From Roseivivax marinus (lineage in GTDB: Bacteria; Pseudomonadota; Alphaproteobacteria; Rhodobacterales; Rhodobacteraceae): DNA of 64,000 bases. Made by a program: the position numbers and the translations under genes. The notes under the pieces are model-generated. The model was not told the origin of the DNA. It searched no databases and worked only from the letters and a program-made list of their open reading frames with translations. The DNA lies in the NCBI RefSeq assembly GCF_900109705.1, contig NZ_FOAI01000003.1:124001-188000 (forward strand), written 5' to 3'. Positions 1 to 8,758 of the stretch are shown piece after piece. Position 1 is the stretch's first letter. Each line of letters opens with the position of its first letter.

Positions 1-183
1 GGAGTGATCAGCGCGATCCGGGCCATGGAGGAATGGAGCGCCTTGCCGATCCTCGTATTGACCACCGAGAGCGCGCAGGACCTCAAGCAGCGCGCACGTG
101 AAAGCGGCGCGACCGGTTGGATCGTGAAGCCGTTCGATGACGTCAAGCTGATCGCCGCAATCCGCCGCATCGCTGCCACGTGA
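1..183 (+). CDS. cheY: CheY-like response regulator (3' part only)
   Basis: The window opens inside this gene, so only the last 60 residues are visible. They form the C-terminal half of a receiver domain: a VLTTE strand carrying the conserved Thr, then GATGWIVKPF with the conserved Lys before Pro, then a final amphipathic helix. The phosphoacceptor Asp lies upstream of the window. The tail ends directly after the receiver fold, so no output domain follows, which fits a single-domain CheY. It ends 7 nt before cheA and is probably the first or second gene of the same operon. A second cheY lies five genes downstream. Confidence 0.85.
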   Translation, partial: GVISAIRAMEEWSALPILVLTTESAQDLKQRARESGATGWIVKPFDDVKLIAAIRRIAAT

Positions 184-190
184 GGGTGCC

Positions 191-2383
191 ATGTCTTCGC
201 TCGACGATATCAAACAGATGTTCTTCCTGGAATGCGATGAGCTGCTGGAGGCGCTCAATGACGGTCTGACGGACATCGAGGCGTCACTAACTTCCGGAGC
301 ACTCGATCCCGAGGTCATCAACGCCGTTTTTCGCAACGTGCATTCGATCAAGGGTGGCGCGGCGTCCTTCGGGCTGGATGCGCTGGTGCGCTTCTCTCAT
401 GCTTTCGAGACCGTGCTGGATCGCATGCGATCGGGGACACTGACGCCAGACGAAGCAAGCATCCGCGTGCTTCACCGTTGTGCCGATCACCTCTCCGACC
501 TGGTGACGGCCGGGCGGGCCGATGAGTCTCCGGACATCGCTGCATCAGGTCCGCTTCTCGACCAGCTGGGAGTGTTGAACGACATAGGGGCGGTCCCCGT
601 GGCGCCGGAGCCAGAGCCCGAGCCGGATCAGCAAAATGACGCAGCTCCGGAAGTGCCCGAGGACACAGGCTTGTCCTTTGCACCGTTGGCTCTCGGAATC
701 GACCTCGCCGAACCACAGGATCAAGAGTCTGCCCGGCGGTTCGAGGTCGTGTTCACTCCAACGGAATCTCTGTTCGCCACGGGGCATGATCCGGTTCATC
801 TTTTCCGAGAACTCGCCGCTCTTGGTGATCTCAGCATCAAGGCAGAGACCGACCTGCTGCCTTCCCTTGAGGATGTCACTCCAAACATACCCTATCTCAG
901 GTGGCGCCTTGAGCTTGAGGGCGAAGCTTCCGAAGAAGATATCCGCGAGGTTTTCGAATTCGTCGACGGGCTGGCCGAACTCGACCTCGCTGCGTCAGTG
1001 GCGAACACTCCTCCCCAGCGCGAAAATTCATCGCCGATCTCACTGGGCTGCGACGGCGACGTGATTCCGATGCAGTCCGCGCCGGTGGATGGCGCCACGG
1101 ACCCGAGTCCGGAGACTTCCGTACACGAGACGCCCGGCAAAGCATCGGATCAGCCTGTCGCTGCAACGAAGGCGCCGAAATCCACCGTGCGGGTCGATCT
1201 GGACCTCGTGGACTCGCTTATCAACATCGTGGGCGAGCTGGTCATCAACCAGTCCGTCCTGACCCAGAGCTTTTCGGAAGCGAATGTCGCCAATCGTGCC
1301 GACATCGGCAACTCGCTCGACGAATACAAAAGCCTCGCGCTGCAGATTCAGGACAGCGTCATGTCGTTGCGAGCTCAATCGGTCAAGCAGCTGTTTCAAC
1401 GCATGGCGCGCATCGTTCGCGAAACCTCGGCGGTCGCCGGGAAGGCCGTGGTCTTTGAAACGGATGGCGAGGACACAGAGATCGACAAGACGGTGATCGA
1501 GCGCCTCATCGAGCCGTTGACGCATATCCTGCGCAACGCGATCGACCACGGACTCGAGACCGGCGAGGATCGTGAGAGGCTCGGGAAGCCCACCCGTGGC
1601 GTAGTTCGTCTTTCCGCCACGCACCGCTCGGGTCGGGTGCTGATCGAGGTGACGGATGACGGGGCCGGGATCAATCGGGCGCGGGTTTTCGACATCGCCG
1701 TGGGGAAGGGGATTGTAAACGCGAACGCGCAGCTCAGCGACGCGGAGGTTGATCGACTTCTGTTCATGCCGGGCTTCTCCACGAAGGAAGCCGTGACTGA
1801 CCTCAGTGGCCGCGGCGTGGGGATGGACGTCGTGCGCAGTGCCATCCAGAAGTTGGGCGGTCGGATATCCATCAATTCTACGCCGGGCCGGGGCACCACG
1901 CTGTCGATCAGCCTGCCGCTTACCCTGGCTGTGCTGGACGGCATGGTGGTCGACGTGGCCGGTCAGACCATGGTGGTGCCGATCACCGCGGTTGTGGAGA
2001 CGATCCGACCCACCCCCGAGGACCTGCATCACATCGGCGCGTCGACGCAGGTGATCAAGGTACGCGAAACGCTCGTTCCGATCGTCGATCTGGGTGTGGC
2101 GTTCGGATACCGCCGCGGTGCGGTGCCGTTCACCGACCTCGTGCTGCTCCTGATCGAAACGGAACAGGGCGAGCGCTGGGCGCTGGCGCTCGATCGGATC
2201 ATCGACCAGCGGCAAGTGGTCATCAAGAGCCTTGAGGGCAATTACGGCCACGTCCCCGGCGTGGCCGCCGCGACCATACTGGGCGACGGAAAGATCGCCC
2301 TCATCATCGACCCGGAAGAAACCGCCCGCATGGCCGAACGCGATCCGGCCGGGCTTCTCGAACTCGCTGTCGCAGGAGAGTGA
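191..2383 (+). CDS. cheA: Chemotaxis histidine kinase CheA
   Basis: Central kinase of the chemotaxis array, passing phosphate from ATP to CheY. Visible domains: HPt at about 1-105 with the phosphoacceptor His51 in the motif [11 protein letters not shown]; an acidic Pro-rich linker (about 135-160); a response-regulator-docking-like segment at about 180-265; the dimerisation helices at about 331-395 ([16 protein letters not shown]); the GHKL ATPase at about 440-578 with N box [18 protein letters not shown] and GRGVGMDVV; and a C-terminal CheW-like domain at about 580-720. The 730-residue length suits a CheA. It begins 7 nt after the upstream cheY and is followed by cheW after 1 nt, so it is clearly operonic. 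All motifs needed for activity are present. Confidence 0.97.
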   Translation: MSSLDDIKQMFFLECDELLEALNDGLTDIEASLTSGALDPEVINAVFRNVHSIKGGAASFGLDALVRFSHAFETVLDRMRSGTLTPDEASIRVLHRCADHLSDLVTAGRADESPDIAASGPLLDQLGVLNDIGAVPVAPEPEPEPDQQNDAAPEVPEDTGLSFAPLALGIDLAEPQDQESARRFEVVFTPTESLFATGHDPVHLFRELAALGDLSIKAETDLLPSLEDVTPNIPYLRWRLELEGEASEEDIREVFEFVDGLAELDLAASVANTPPQRENSSPISLGCDGDVIPMQSAPVDGATDPSPETSVHETPGKASDQPVAATKAPKSTVRVDLDLVDSLINIVGELVINQSVLTQSFSEANVANRADIGNSLDEYKSLALQIQDSVMSLRAQSVKQLFQRMARIVRETSAVAGKAVVFETDGEDTEIDKTVIERLIEPLTHILRNAIDHGLETGEDRERLGKPTRGVVRLSATHRSGRVLIEVTDDGAGINRARVFDIAVGKGIVNANAQLSDAEVDRLLFMPGFSTKEAVTDLSGRGVGMDVVRSAIQKLGGRISINSTPGRGTTLSISLPLTLAVLDGMVVDVAGQTMVVPITAVVETIRPTPEDLHHIGASTQVIKVRETLVPIVDLGVAFGYRRGAVPFTDLVLLLIETEQGERWALALDRIIDQRQVVIKSLEGNYGHVPGVAAATILGDGKIALIIDPEETARMAERDPAGLLELAVAGE

Positions 2384-2384
2384 C

Positions 2385-2855
2385 ATGTCCGAACACGCTG
2401 ATCCCAACGGCACGTCCAGCCGCGAACTCGTCTCCTTCGCCATCGGCGATCAGGATTTCTGTATGGATATCATGCTGGTGCGCGAAATCCGTGGGTGGAC
2501 CAACGTCACCATGCTGCCGCACGCGCCGTCCTATATACTCGGCGTGATCAACCTGCGCGGCGCCGTGGTTCCTATCGTCGACCTGGCGTCGCGCCTGGGG
2601 CTGCCGCCGCTTGAGCCGACCTCCAGACATGTCATCATCATTGCGGTCCTCGGCGACCAGACGGTGGGATTCCTCGTCAGCGCGGTGTCCGACATCCTCG
2701 GCGCGCAACCCTCCGAGATCCAGCCGCCCCCACGTATCGCATCCGATCCGACAGCGGGCTTTATCGAGGGCGTAATCGCCAGCGACGAGCGGATGCTGCG
2801 GATCCTGAACCTCGCCTCCGTACTGCCGCGCATCCAGATGCCAGAGACCGCATGA
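2385..2855 (+). CDS. cheW: Chemotaxis coupling protein CheW
   Basis: Adaptor of 156 residues linking chemoreceptors to CheA. The whole protein is one CheW domain: a first strand [12 protein letters not shown], then VREIRGW, the conserved segment [17 protein letters not shown], and a C-terminal VSDIL. The reading frame is open further upstream inside cheA, but the ATG at 2385 is the natural start because it lies 1 nt after the cheA stop, has the cheA-terminal AGGAG as Shine-Dalgarno, and gives the normal family length. It overlaps cheR by 4 nt (ATGA). Confidence 0.95.
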   Translation: MSEHADPNGTSSRELVSFAIGDQDFCMDIMLVREIRGWTNVTMLPHAPSYILGVINLRGAVVPIVDLASRLGLPPLEPTSRHVIIIAVLGDQTVGFLVSAVSDILGAQPSEIQPPPRIASDPTAGFIEGVIASDERMLRILNLASVLPRIQMPETA

Positions 2856-3745
2856 TGACCGGCACCGTCTCTGCCGCGCACTGGCCTCCCGGCACTGCGC
2901 CGGATCTCGAAAGCCGGGATTTCCGCGCCATCGCGGAGATGCTGCTGGCCGATACCGGGATTCGCCTGGGAGAAGAGAGCCGCAAGCTGGTGTTCTCGCG
3001 GCTGAACAAGCATGTGCGGCGTCTCGGGCTTGGCTCGTTCGGCGACTATGCCGACCTCGTGGCGCGACCCGATCAGGCAGTCGAGCGATACCGCATGGTT
3101 TGCGCCCTGACGACGCATACGACGCGGTTCTTCCGCGAGGGCGAGCATTTCGAAATCCTGCGCGACGTCCTCCTGCCGGCGCTGTCCGAGAAGGCCCGAG
3201 CGGGCGCGCGCGTGCGAATGTGGTCGGCGGGCTGTTCCACCGGGGAAGAGGCGTACTCCATCGCGGCAACCGTCCTTCAGGCCTTCCCGGAGGCTGTCCG
3301 CCACGACGTGCGGATCCTCGCCACGGATGTCAGCCGGGACGTGCTCGCCACGGCCGAGCAGGGCCGGTACCGCGCCAGTGCGATGGAGGGGCTTCCGCCG
3401 GGCATTGCGGGCATCCTGGCGGAACCGGAAGGCAGCACGGAGTGGGCCCGCATCCGAGAGCCGGTGCGCGACCTCGTGAGCTTCCGGTATCTCAATTTCA
3501 TGGAGCCCTGGCCGGTTTCTGGCGCTTTCGACGCGATCTTCTGCCGCAACGTGGCGATCTACATGGCCGAGGACACGCAAGCCCGCATCTGGGCCGGGCT
3601 CGAATCCGTGCTGCGGCCCGACGGTGTGCTTTTCATAGGTCATTCCGAGCGCCTGGGCGCGGAATTCCGCGGGCGCCTCGAATTGTGCGGCAAGACGACT
3701 TTCTGCCGGCCCGATGACGGCCGCTTCTTCAAGACTGCAGGATGA
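2852..3745 (+). CDS. cheR: Chemotaxis protein methyltransferase CheR
   Basis: SAM-dependent methylation of receptor glutamates for adaptation. An all-helical N-terminal domain (about 20-85) is followed by a Rossmann methyltransferase domain with the SAM motif [10 protein letters not shown] (about 124-133), ATDVSRDVL, and the family motif CRNVAIYM near residue 231. The length of 297 residues is typical. Its ATG overlaps the cheW stop (ATGA), implying translational coupling. No cheB methylesterase or cheD is visible in the window. They may lie upstream of base 1. Confidence 0.95.
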   Translation: MMTGTVSAAHWPPGTAPDLESRDFRAIAEMLLADTGIRLGEESRKLVFSRLNKHVRRLGLGSFGDYADLVARPDQAVERYRMVCALTTHTTRFFREGEHFEILRDVLLPALSEKARAGARVRMWSAGCSTGEEAYSIAATVLQAFPEAVRHDVRILATDVSRDVLATAEQGRYRASAMEGLPPGIAGILAEPEGSTEWARIREPVRDLVSFRYLNFMEPWPVSGAFDAIFCRNVAIYMAEDTQARIWAGLESVLRPDGVLFIGHSERLGAEFRGRLELCGKTTFCRPDDGRFFKTAG

Positions 3746-3751
3746 ATTGAC

Positions 3752-4138
3752 ATGGCACTCAAGGACTCTCTTTCGGTGATGGTGGTGGACGACATGAGCA
3801 CTAGCCGCAGCCTGATCCTCATGGCCCTCGAACAGATCGGCATCCGCAAGATCGACTTCTGCAAGGATGGCCAGACCGCGTTGCAGAAGATCGCGGCGAG
3901 CCCGGTCCATCTGGTGATCTCGGACTACAACATGCCGGGGCTGAACGGGCTTCAGCTGCTCAAGGCCCTGCGTGAGAACAAGCTGACCAGCCGCATCGGC
4001 TTCATCCTCGTCAGCGGCAAGCTCGACAACGAGATTCTGACTACCGGGAAAAAGCTGGGTCTCAACAACTTCATTACAAAGCCGTTCGACACCCCTCAAA
4101 TGAAGACATGCCTGCAGGCGGTGGTGGGGCCCCTTTGA
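3752..4138 (+). CDS. cheY: CheY-type response regulator
   Basis: Single receiver domain of 128 residues. The acidic pair Asp13/Asp14, phosphoacceptor Asp58 (ISDYNMPG), Ser88 in the Thr/Ser position (LVSGK) and Lys110 (ITKPF) are all present, so it should accept phosphate from CheA. It begins 6 nt after cheR. It is the second CheY of the cluster. In related alphaproteobacteria one such CheY can act on the motor and the other as a phosphate sink, but the sequence does not tell which is which here. Confidence 0.95.
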   Translation: MALKDSLSVMVVDDMSTSRSLILMALEQIGIRKIDFCKDGQTALQKIAASPVHLVISDYNMPGLNGLQLLKALRENKLTSRIGFILVSGKLDNEILTTGKKLGLNNFITKPFDTPQMKTCLQAVVGPL

Positions 4139-4500
4139 ACCAGCGCGACACGTCCGTGCCGCTCGACGTGCTGTTCGGGCGGCTCGCCGCCGAGATGCGT
4201 CAGCTTGAATGCGACGGGCTGCGGCTCGAGGGCTGGATCACGCATGCGCTCGAGGAGCGTGACGTGGTCACCCCGCAGGTGTCGGCCGCGCTCCAGAACC
4301 TCGACCGCCTTTTGCAGACGCTCGTCGAGCTGGGACTGCTCTTCGACGTGCTGGCGCGCGACATCGAGTCGCCTCCGATCCTCGATCTGCACGATGCGAT
4401 GCGCGGGGTTCGGCTGCGCGACCTGACCGAGGCGCTGGTCGGGGCCGCACCGACGCGGACGGCCGAGCGGGATGGCTCGGGCGAGGTCGACCTGTTCTGA
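4135..4500 (+). CDS. Small chemotaxis-operon protein of unknown function
   Basis: Unrecognised protein of about 121 residues at the end of the chemotaxis operon. The best start is the TTG at 4135, which overlaps the cheY stop as TTGA. An ATG at 4108 is in frame but would overlap cheY by 31 nt. The protein is predicted largely helical and acidic, with Leu-heptad-like stretches (LQNLDRLLQTLVELGLLFDVLARD) and a charged tail ending in DLF. It has no signal peptide, membrane segment or enzyme motif, and no CheZ, CheB or CheD motif. Position and overlap suggest a chemotaxis accessory role, which is inference only. Confidence 0.75.
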   Translation: MNQRDTSVPLDVLFGRLAAEMRQLECDGLRLEGWITHALEERDVVTPQVSAALQNLDRLLQTLVELGLLFDVLARDIESPPILDLHDAMRGVRLRDLTEALVGAAPTRTAERDGSGEVDLF

Positions 4501-4778
4501 AAAGGCGGTTCGCCTTGCCGCTTTGAACGACACGACACAATGACTGAGCGGCGCACGAGGGTAGGGGCCTAATACGAAGAGGGCGCCTTTGTGTCCTCGG
4601 AGCGGCAGTTCGCGCGTCGAATCGGGATGCGTCCTTTCAATGTTTGGTGGCGGCCCCGCAATTCCCCGGCAGATGCGATATTGGCGCCGCAGGGTGGACA
4701 ACACTGCGGTGTCTGGCGCGCCAATTTCCGCGCAAATGTGGTTTTGCCAAGACCGACTGCCCAAGTTTCCGATCAGGA

Positions 4779-4830
4779 AACGTGTAAATCCTAAACACGT
4801 TAAAATCAGCAAATTTCCAGCAAATGCTGG
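4779..4830. promoter_or_regulatory. Two dyads in an A+T-rich patch
   Basis: AACGTGT (4779-4785) and ACACGTT (4795-4801) form a perfect 7-bp inverted repeat around a 9-nt A+T-rich spacer. CCAGC (4817-4821) and GCTGG (4826-4830) form a second hairpin with an AAAT loop. The first has the geometry of a dimeric-regulator operator. The second could be an RNA hairpin. No known regulator motif is recognised. Confidence 0.35.
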
Positions 4831-5007
4831 GCGATTGGATCGCTTGACCGGAAACAGTCGCGCAACCCCTGCAAGAAGGCGTCGCTTACAACACCCTTAA
4901 TGGTGGCGCTGGCAAGGCAAGCTGCCGCGATTGCGCCATTTTTTCCTTTGTCGGGCTTCGCCCCGGCGCTATCACTGACCCAAGCCCAACTGGGGGGCGA
5001 TGACTGC

Positions 5008-5223
5008 TGGCCAGGGGGTGGCCACACCAAATCAACGTCGGTCCGCCGGATCGGCCGGCTCGTGTGGCCCGGTTTGCTCCGGGACCCGCCCTGACAGGTC
5101 TTGCCTGTCGTCAGCAATGGGCGCGGGGACACGAGTCCCGCCGGTTCCTTTCCGGAAAGACGCACGTGGAAATCGACGTCGCCCAGGCGGCGGCCGCATT
5201 CGTGCGGCCTCGGGGATGCCCCG
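5008..5223 (+). promoter_or_regulatory. Hairpin-rich leader of the RTX/Hint gene
   Basis: Six short perfect hairpins follow one another in 216 bases: TGGCCA (5008-5013/5019-5024), CCCGG/CCGGG (5068-5072/5079-5083), GACAGG/CCTGTC (5093-5098/5104-5109), GGGAC/GTCCC (5126-5130/5135-5139), GGCCGCA/TGCGGCC with a TTCG loop (5192-5198/5203-5209), and CGGGG/CCCCG (5211-5215/5219-5223). The coding start follows at 5250 with the Shine-Dalgarno GGAGAGGG at 5235-5242. None has a T-run, so they are not classical terminators. A structured 5' untranslated region controlling translation or stability is the simplest reading. Confidence 0.45.
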
Positions 5224-5249
5224 GATCTGAATGTGGAGAGGGTCAATAG

Positions 5250-7826
5250 ATGACTGATCAAGTTGGAAACACGGCCCCGGACGCCCAGGACGACGCGGTC
5301 AACACGAAGACGGCCACGCCGGTCACCATCTCCGTTCTGGACAACGACAGCGACGCAGACGGCGACATCCTGGGCATCAGCTTCGTCAGCATGCCGAGCA
5401 ATGGCAGCGTCGTAGTGAACGACGACAACACGATCACCTACACGCCGACCTATGACGACTTCACGGGCTTCGACAGCTTCACCTACGAGATCGACGACGG
5501 GAACGGCGGCACCGACACCGCGACCGTCAACGTGACTGTCTCGAACGACGGCGACGGCAACGCGCCGCCGACCGCCGTTGACGACGCCTTCAAGACCACC
5601 GAGGGCACCGCGGTCGAGGCCGATCTGCTGGCCAACGACACCGATCCCGACAACGACATCCTTGGCGTGTCCTTCATCGGGATGCCGGAGAACGGCACCG
5701 TGACGCAGGCCGATCCGCTCGGACCCATCGTGTACACGCCGAACCCGGGTTTCACCGGGACCGACACCTTCGTCTACGAGGTCGATGACGGCCAGGGCGG
5801 GACCGATTTCGGCCAGGCCACCGTTACCGTGAACGTGGGCGGAGGCGAGAACGGCGCGCCGAGCGCGGGCGACGACAGCATCAGCACCCCGGCCAACACG
5901 CCCGTCACGATCCCGGTCCTGTCGAACGACACCGACCCGGACGGCGACCCGCTGGCCGTCACGGGGCTTACCTCGGACTCCGACGGCTTCGTGGTGAACG
6001 CCGACGGTACGGTCACGTACACGCCTAACGAAGGCTTCGTCGGCACCGAGACCGCGACCTACACCGTGGACGATGGGCAGGGCGGCACCGACACCGCCGA
6101 GATCACCGTTACTGTCGAGGGCAATCGCGACGGCATCGTCGAGGGCACGCCCGGTGACGACCTCATCGACGAGGATTACCTTGGCGATCCCGACACGCCG
6201 AAGGACCGCATCGACAACGAGGACGCGATCCTCGACGACGACGCGCCCAACGACGACCGCGTGGTGGCGGGTGATGGCGACGACACCGTCAACTCGGGCC
6301 CGGGCTCCGACTCGGTCGAGGGCGGCGCCGGTGACGATCTCATCAACACGGGCCAGCCGTTCAGTGCGGGCGCCATCGATACCGACGTGATCCCGGTCGA
6401 GGATCTGCCCGAAGGCAGCCCCTTCACCCAGGCCGACGACCCGTTCAACGGCTTCGACGAGGATGATGACCCCGAGGACGACCGTGACTTCGTCGATGGC
6501 GGCGAGGGCAACGACACGATCTACACCGGCGACGACCGGGACACGATCTACGGCGGCGCGGGTAACGACGTGATCGAGGGCGGCGTGGACGACGATCTCG
6601 TCTACGGCGGCGACGGAAACGACCTGATCACCGACGCGCAGGGCGCCGACACGATCTATGGCGGGGCCGGCGACGACACGATCATTGCGGGCACGGACAC
6701 CTATACCGACGAGCCGACGGACGAGTTCCCGGCACCGCTCGGCTTCGAGGGCGACCCGAACACCGACGACGGCCGCGACCTGGTGGACGGCGGCGCCGGC
6801 AACGACCTGATCCAGACCGGCGACGACGACGACACGGTCTACGGAGGCGCCGGCAACGATACCATCGACGCGGGCATCGACGACGACCTCGTTTATGGCG
6901 GCGACGGTGCGGATTCGCTGATCGGCGGGCAGGGCAGTGACACGCTCGATGGCGGGGCGGGGGTCGACACGATCCTAGGCGGTGCGGATGCCGACGTCAT
7001 CACCGTGGCGAGCGCCGAGGAAGGCGCGGGCGACGTGGTGCAGGGCGGCTCCGAGGGCGACGACAACGACGTGCTCGATCTGACCGGCGTTGGCCGCGAT
7101 GGCTTCCGCCTGACCAACGTGCGTCCCGACGACGACGGCCCGGACCGCGAGTCGAACGGCATCGACGGCACCGTCGAGTTCCTCGACGGCGAGGGCAACG
7201 TGACCGGCTCGATGGACTTCTTCAACATCGAGGAGGTCATCCCCTGCTTCACCCCCGGCACGCTGATCGCGACGCCGCAGGGCGAGCGGCTGGTGGAGGA
7301 CCTGCGCGAAGGCGACAAGGTCATCACCCGCGACAACGGCATCCAGGAGATCCGCTGGACCGGTCGCAAGGACCTCACCCCGTTCGAACTCGCGCGCAAG
7401 CCGCACATGAAGCCGGTGCTGATCCAGAAGGGCGCTCTCGGCAATGGCCTGCCGACCCACGACATGCTCGTATCGCCGAACCACCGGATCCTCGTGAACA
7501 ACGACAGGACCGCGCTCTACTTCGAAGAGCGCGAGGTTCTCGCGGCGGCCAAGCACCTCACCGGGCTCGAGGGCGTGGACGAGGTGACGGCGCTCGGCGT
7601 GAGCTACATCCACTTCATGTTCGACGCCCACGAAGTGGTCCTGTCGAACGGCGCGTGGACCGAGAGCTTCCAGCCCGGCGATTACAGCCTCAAGGGCATC
7701 GGCAACGCGCAGCGCACGGAAATCCTCGAGCTGTTCCCGGAGCTGGAGCACGACCAGGGCATTCGTGCCTACGCCTCGGCGCGCCGGTCGCTGAAGCGCC
7801 ACGAGGCAGAGCTTCTGACCAAGTAA
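5250..7826 (+). CDS. RTX-type secreted protein with cadherin-like repeats and Hint domain
   Basis: Large acidic exoprotein of 858 residues with no N-terminal signal peptide, as expected for type I secretion. Three tandem cadherin-like (Big_9-type) units cover about 7-100, 104-197 and 201-290, each beginning with a PxAxDD motif and ending VDDGxGGTDxAxVxV. A long Asp/Gly-rich block follows with haemolysin-type calcium-binding nonapeptides (GGAGNDTI, GGDGND) between about 340 and 590. A C-terminal Hint domain starts at Cys666 (CFTPGTLIATPQGERLVEDL) and runs to about 800. The Hint fold can catalyse N-S acyl shift and self-cleavage in related proteins, but whether it does so here is inference. No type I exporter genes are in the window. 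A strong terminator follows. Confidence 0.9.
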   Translation: MTDQVGNTAPDAQDDAVNTKTATPVTISVLDNDSDADGDILGISFVSMPSNGSVVVNDDNTITYTPTYDDFTGFDSFTYEIDDGNGGTDTATVNVTVSNDGDGNAPPTAVDDAFKTTEGTAVEADLLANDTDPDNDILGVSFIGMPENGTVTQADPLGPIVYTPNPGFTGTDTFVYEVDDGQGGTDFGQATVTVNVGGGENGAPSAGDDSISTPANTPVTIPVLSNDTDPDGDPLAVTGLTSDSDGFVVNADGTVTYTPNEGFVGTETATYTVDDGQGGTDTAEITVTVEGNRDGIVEGTPGDDLIDEDYLGDPDTPKDRIDNEDAILDDDAPNDDRVVAGDGDDTVNSGPGSDSVEGGAGDDLINTGQPFSAGAIDTDVIPVEDLPEGSPFTQADDPFNGFDEDDDPEDDRDFVDGGEGNDTIYTGDDRDTIYGGAGNDVIEGGVDDDLVYGGDGNDLITDAQGADTIYGGAGDDTIIAGTDTYTDEPTDEFPAPLGFEGDPNTDDGRDLVDGGAGNDLIQTGDDDDTVYGGAGNDTIDAGIDDDLVYGGDGADSLIGGQGSDTLDGGAGVDTILGGADADVITVASAEEGAGDVVQGGSEGDDNDVLDLTGVGRDGFRLTNVRPDDDGPDRESNGIDGTVEFLDGEGNVTGSMDFFNIEEVIPCFTPGTLIATPQGERLVEDLREGDKVITRDNGIQEIRWTGRKDLTPFELARKPHMKPVLIQKGALGNGLPTHDMLVSPNHRILVNNDRTALYFEEREVLAAAKHLTGLEGVDEVTALGVSYIHFMFDAHEVVLSNGAWTESFQPGDYSLKGIGNAQRTEILELFPELEHDQGIRAYASARRSLKRHEAELLTK
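5268..6115 (+). repeat. Three tandem cadherin-like coding repeats
   Basis: Three diverged in-frame units of roughly 280 bases (about 5268-5540, 5559-5835 and 5850-6115) encode the adhesin-like domains of the RTX protein. They share the codons for the opening AxDD and the closing DDGxGGTD motifs, pointing to internal duplication. Confidence 0.7.
6280..7010 (+). repeat. RTX calcium-binding nonapeptide array
   Basis: Coding repeat zone in which GGxGxDxxx units (consensus GGAGNDTI) recur in several clusters separated by acidic spacers. Two clusters, near 6490-6690 and 6780-6980, resemble each other in order and spacing, suggesting a segmental duplication inside the gene. In family members such repeats fold into calcium-dependent beta-rolls after export. 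Confidence 0.75.
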
Positions 7827-7872
7827 CGGCATATGCAGCTGGCCGGAGCGCCCCGTGCGCGCCGGCAGACGG

Positions 7873-7901
7873 ACAGGGGTGGCTTCGGCCACCCCTGTTT
7901 C
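7873..7901 (+). terminator. Rho-independent terminator of the RTX gene
   Basis: ACAGGGGTGGC (7873-7883) and GCCACCCCTGT (7888-7898) form a perfect 11-bp stem closed by a TTCG tetraloop and followed by T residues. It lies 47 nt after the RTX stop codon and before the convergent nucleotidyltransferase gene. There is no T-run on the opposite side, so it serves the + strand. Confidence 0.85.
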
Positions 7902-7913
7902 GTTCCGGCGGGG

Positions 7914-8534
7914 TCAGTCCGCGCGATCGGAGCGCCAGGCTGCCCAGGCCTCGGGCGTGTCGAGATCGAGGATCGCGTGGCGGCCGGGCAGGGCGATGGT
8001 CTCGCAGGTCACTGACCAGGCGGATAGGACGGGGCGCGCGCCGTGATCGCCCGACAGCTCCGCCAGGGCCGGAAATGCCGCGCGCGGGAAGGCGACGGGA
8101 TGGCCGGGGGTGCCGTCGGCGGCGATGGCGCGCAGGACGCGCGGCGGATCGGAGGGCCTCTCGGCGGCATCGGCGATCCGCCGCAGGTCGTCCTCCGTCA
8201 GCTCCGGCATGTCCGCCGGCACGATCATCACCGCGGCGGCCGAGGCGGGCAGGGCGGCGACGCCTGCGCGGATGGAGGCGGCCATGCCTTCGGCTGCATC
8301 CGGAACCGGGACGCGCGTCACCTCGAGCCCGGCGAGAGCGGCCCGGCGGGCCGCCCCGTCCTCACCCGGTGGCAACGTGATCGTGACGGGTCGCCCACTC
8401 GCCAGGGCACGCAGAGCCAGCGTGCGCAGCAGCGGTGCGCCCTCGACCGTCTGGAGGAGCTTGTCTCCCGTTCCCCGCATCCGCCGGCCGACACCCGCGG
8501 CCAGAACGAGGACGTGACACAATATCGGGCTCAT
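7914..8534 (-). CDS. MobA-like NTP-transferase (molybdenum cofactor type)
   Basis: Nucleotidyltransferase of 206 residues related to MobA/MocA-type molybdenum cofactor cytidylyl- or guanylyltransferases. The N-terminus carries the nucleotide-binding signature VLVLAAGVGRRM followed by DKLL, and the metal-binding IVPADMPEL occurs in mid-protein, with GHPVAFP typical of the MocA/XdhC-associated group. The frame is open much further upstream, but the ATG at 8534 (MSPILCH) is preferred because GGGGA sits about 6 nt before it. An ATG at 8540 has no room for a ribosome site. There is no molybdoenzyme gene nearby, so the exact cofactor substrate cannot be assigned. Confidence 0.8.
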   Translation of the reverse strand: MSPILCHVLVLAAGVGRRMRGTGDKLLQTVEGAPLLRTLALRALASGRPVTITLPPGEDGAARRAALAGLEVTRVPVPDAAEGMAASIRAGVAALPASAAAVMIVPADMPELTEDDLRRIADAAERPSDPPRVLRAIAADGTPGHPVAFPRAAFPALAELSGDHGARPVLSAWSVTCETIALPGRHAILDLDTPEAWAAWRSDRAD

Positions 8535-8605
8535 TCCCATTCCCCGGGAGTGCGTTGAATAGACGTTGAAATTTCGTTCGAAGTTCACCGTCGGACGCCG
8601 GTATG

Positions 8606-8628
8606 CCCCATGTTCTGTTGACATGGGG
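8606..8628. promoter_or_regulatory. Inverted repeat in the divergent promoter region
   Basis: CCCCATGT (8606-8613) and ACATGGGG (8621-8628) form a perfect 8-bp dyad with a 7-nt spacer, located between the divergent nucleotidyltransferase and histidine kinase genes. A TTGACA hexamer (8618-8623) overlaps its right arm, but no good -10 lies 16-18 nt downstream on the + strand. An operator is plausible. Confidence 0.4.
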
Positions 8629-8758
8629 GCACTTGCTCTGTCAAACCCGTTAACAGTAGCATCGCGGCCCCTCACCAGACATGCGAAAGACCGTTTCGGC
8701 GCACGTTGCGTCGGTTCACTGTCGGCTTGCCGACACGACACCCCGAGATCGAGCCCAG

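Larger units (their letters stand above)
4501..5249 (+). other. Long non-coding stretch before the RTX gene
   Basis: About 750 bases without a convincing gene. The short open frames here lack a ribosome site and coding-like composition. The middle part (about 4700-4850) is noticeably richer in A and T than its surroundings and contains two dyads. The last 250 bases hold a series of hairpins. The region just after the chemotaxis operon has only a weak hairpin (AAGGCG/CGCCTT at 4502-4516) and no T-run. Confidence 0.6.

Noticed and set aside
1040-2443. A 467-codon minus-strand frame across cheA
   Set aside because: His/Arg/Asp-rich shadow of the cheA reading frame without any motif or ribosome site.
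4502-4516. AAGGCG/CGCCTT hairpin as terminator of the chemotaxis operon
   Set aside because: Short stem with no T-run. Kept only as a weak note in the intergenic entry.
5274-7010. Repeated DNA that might be a CRISPR or satellite array
   Set aside because: The repeats are in frame and encode cadherin-like and calcium-binding units. Spacing and divergence fit coding repeats.
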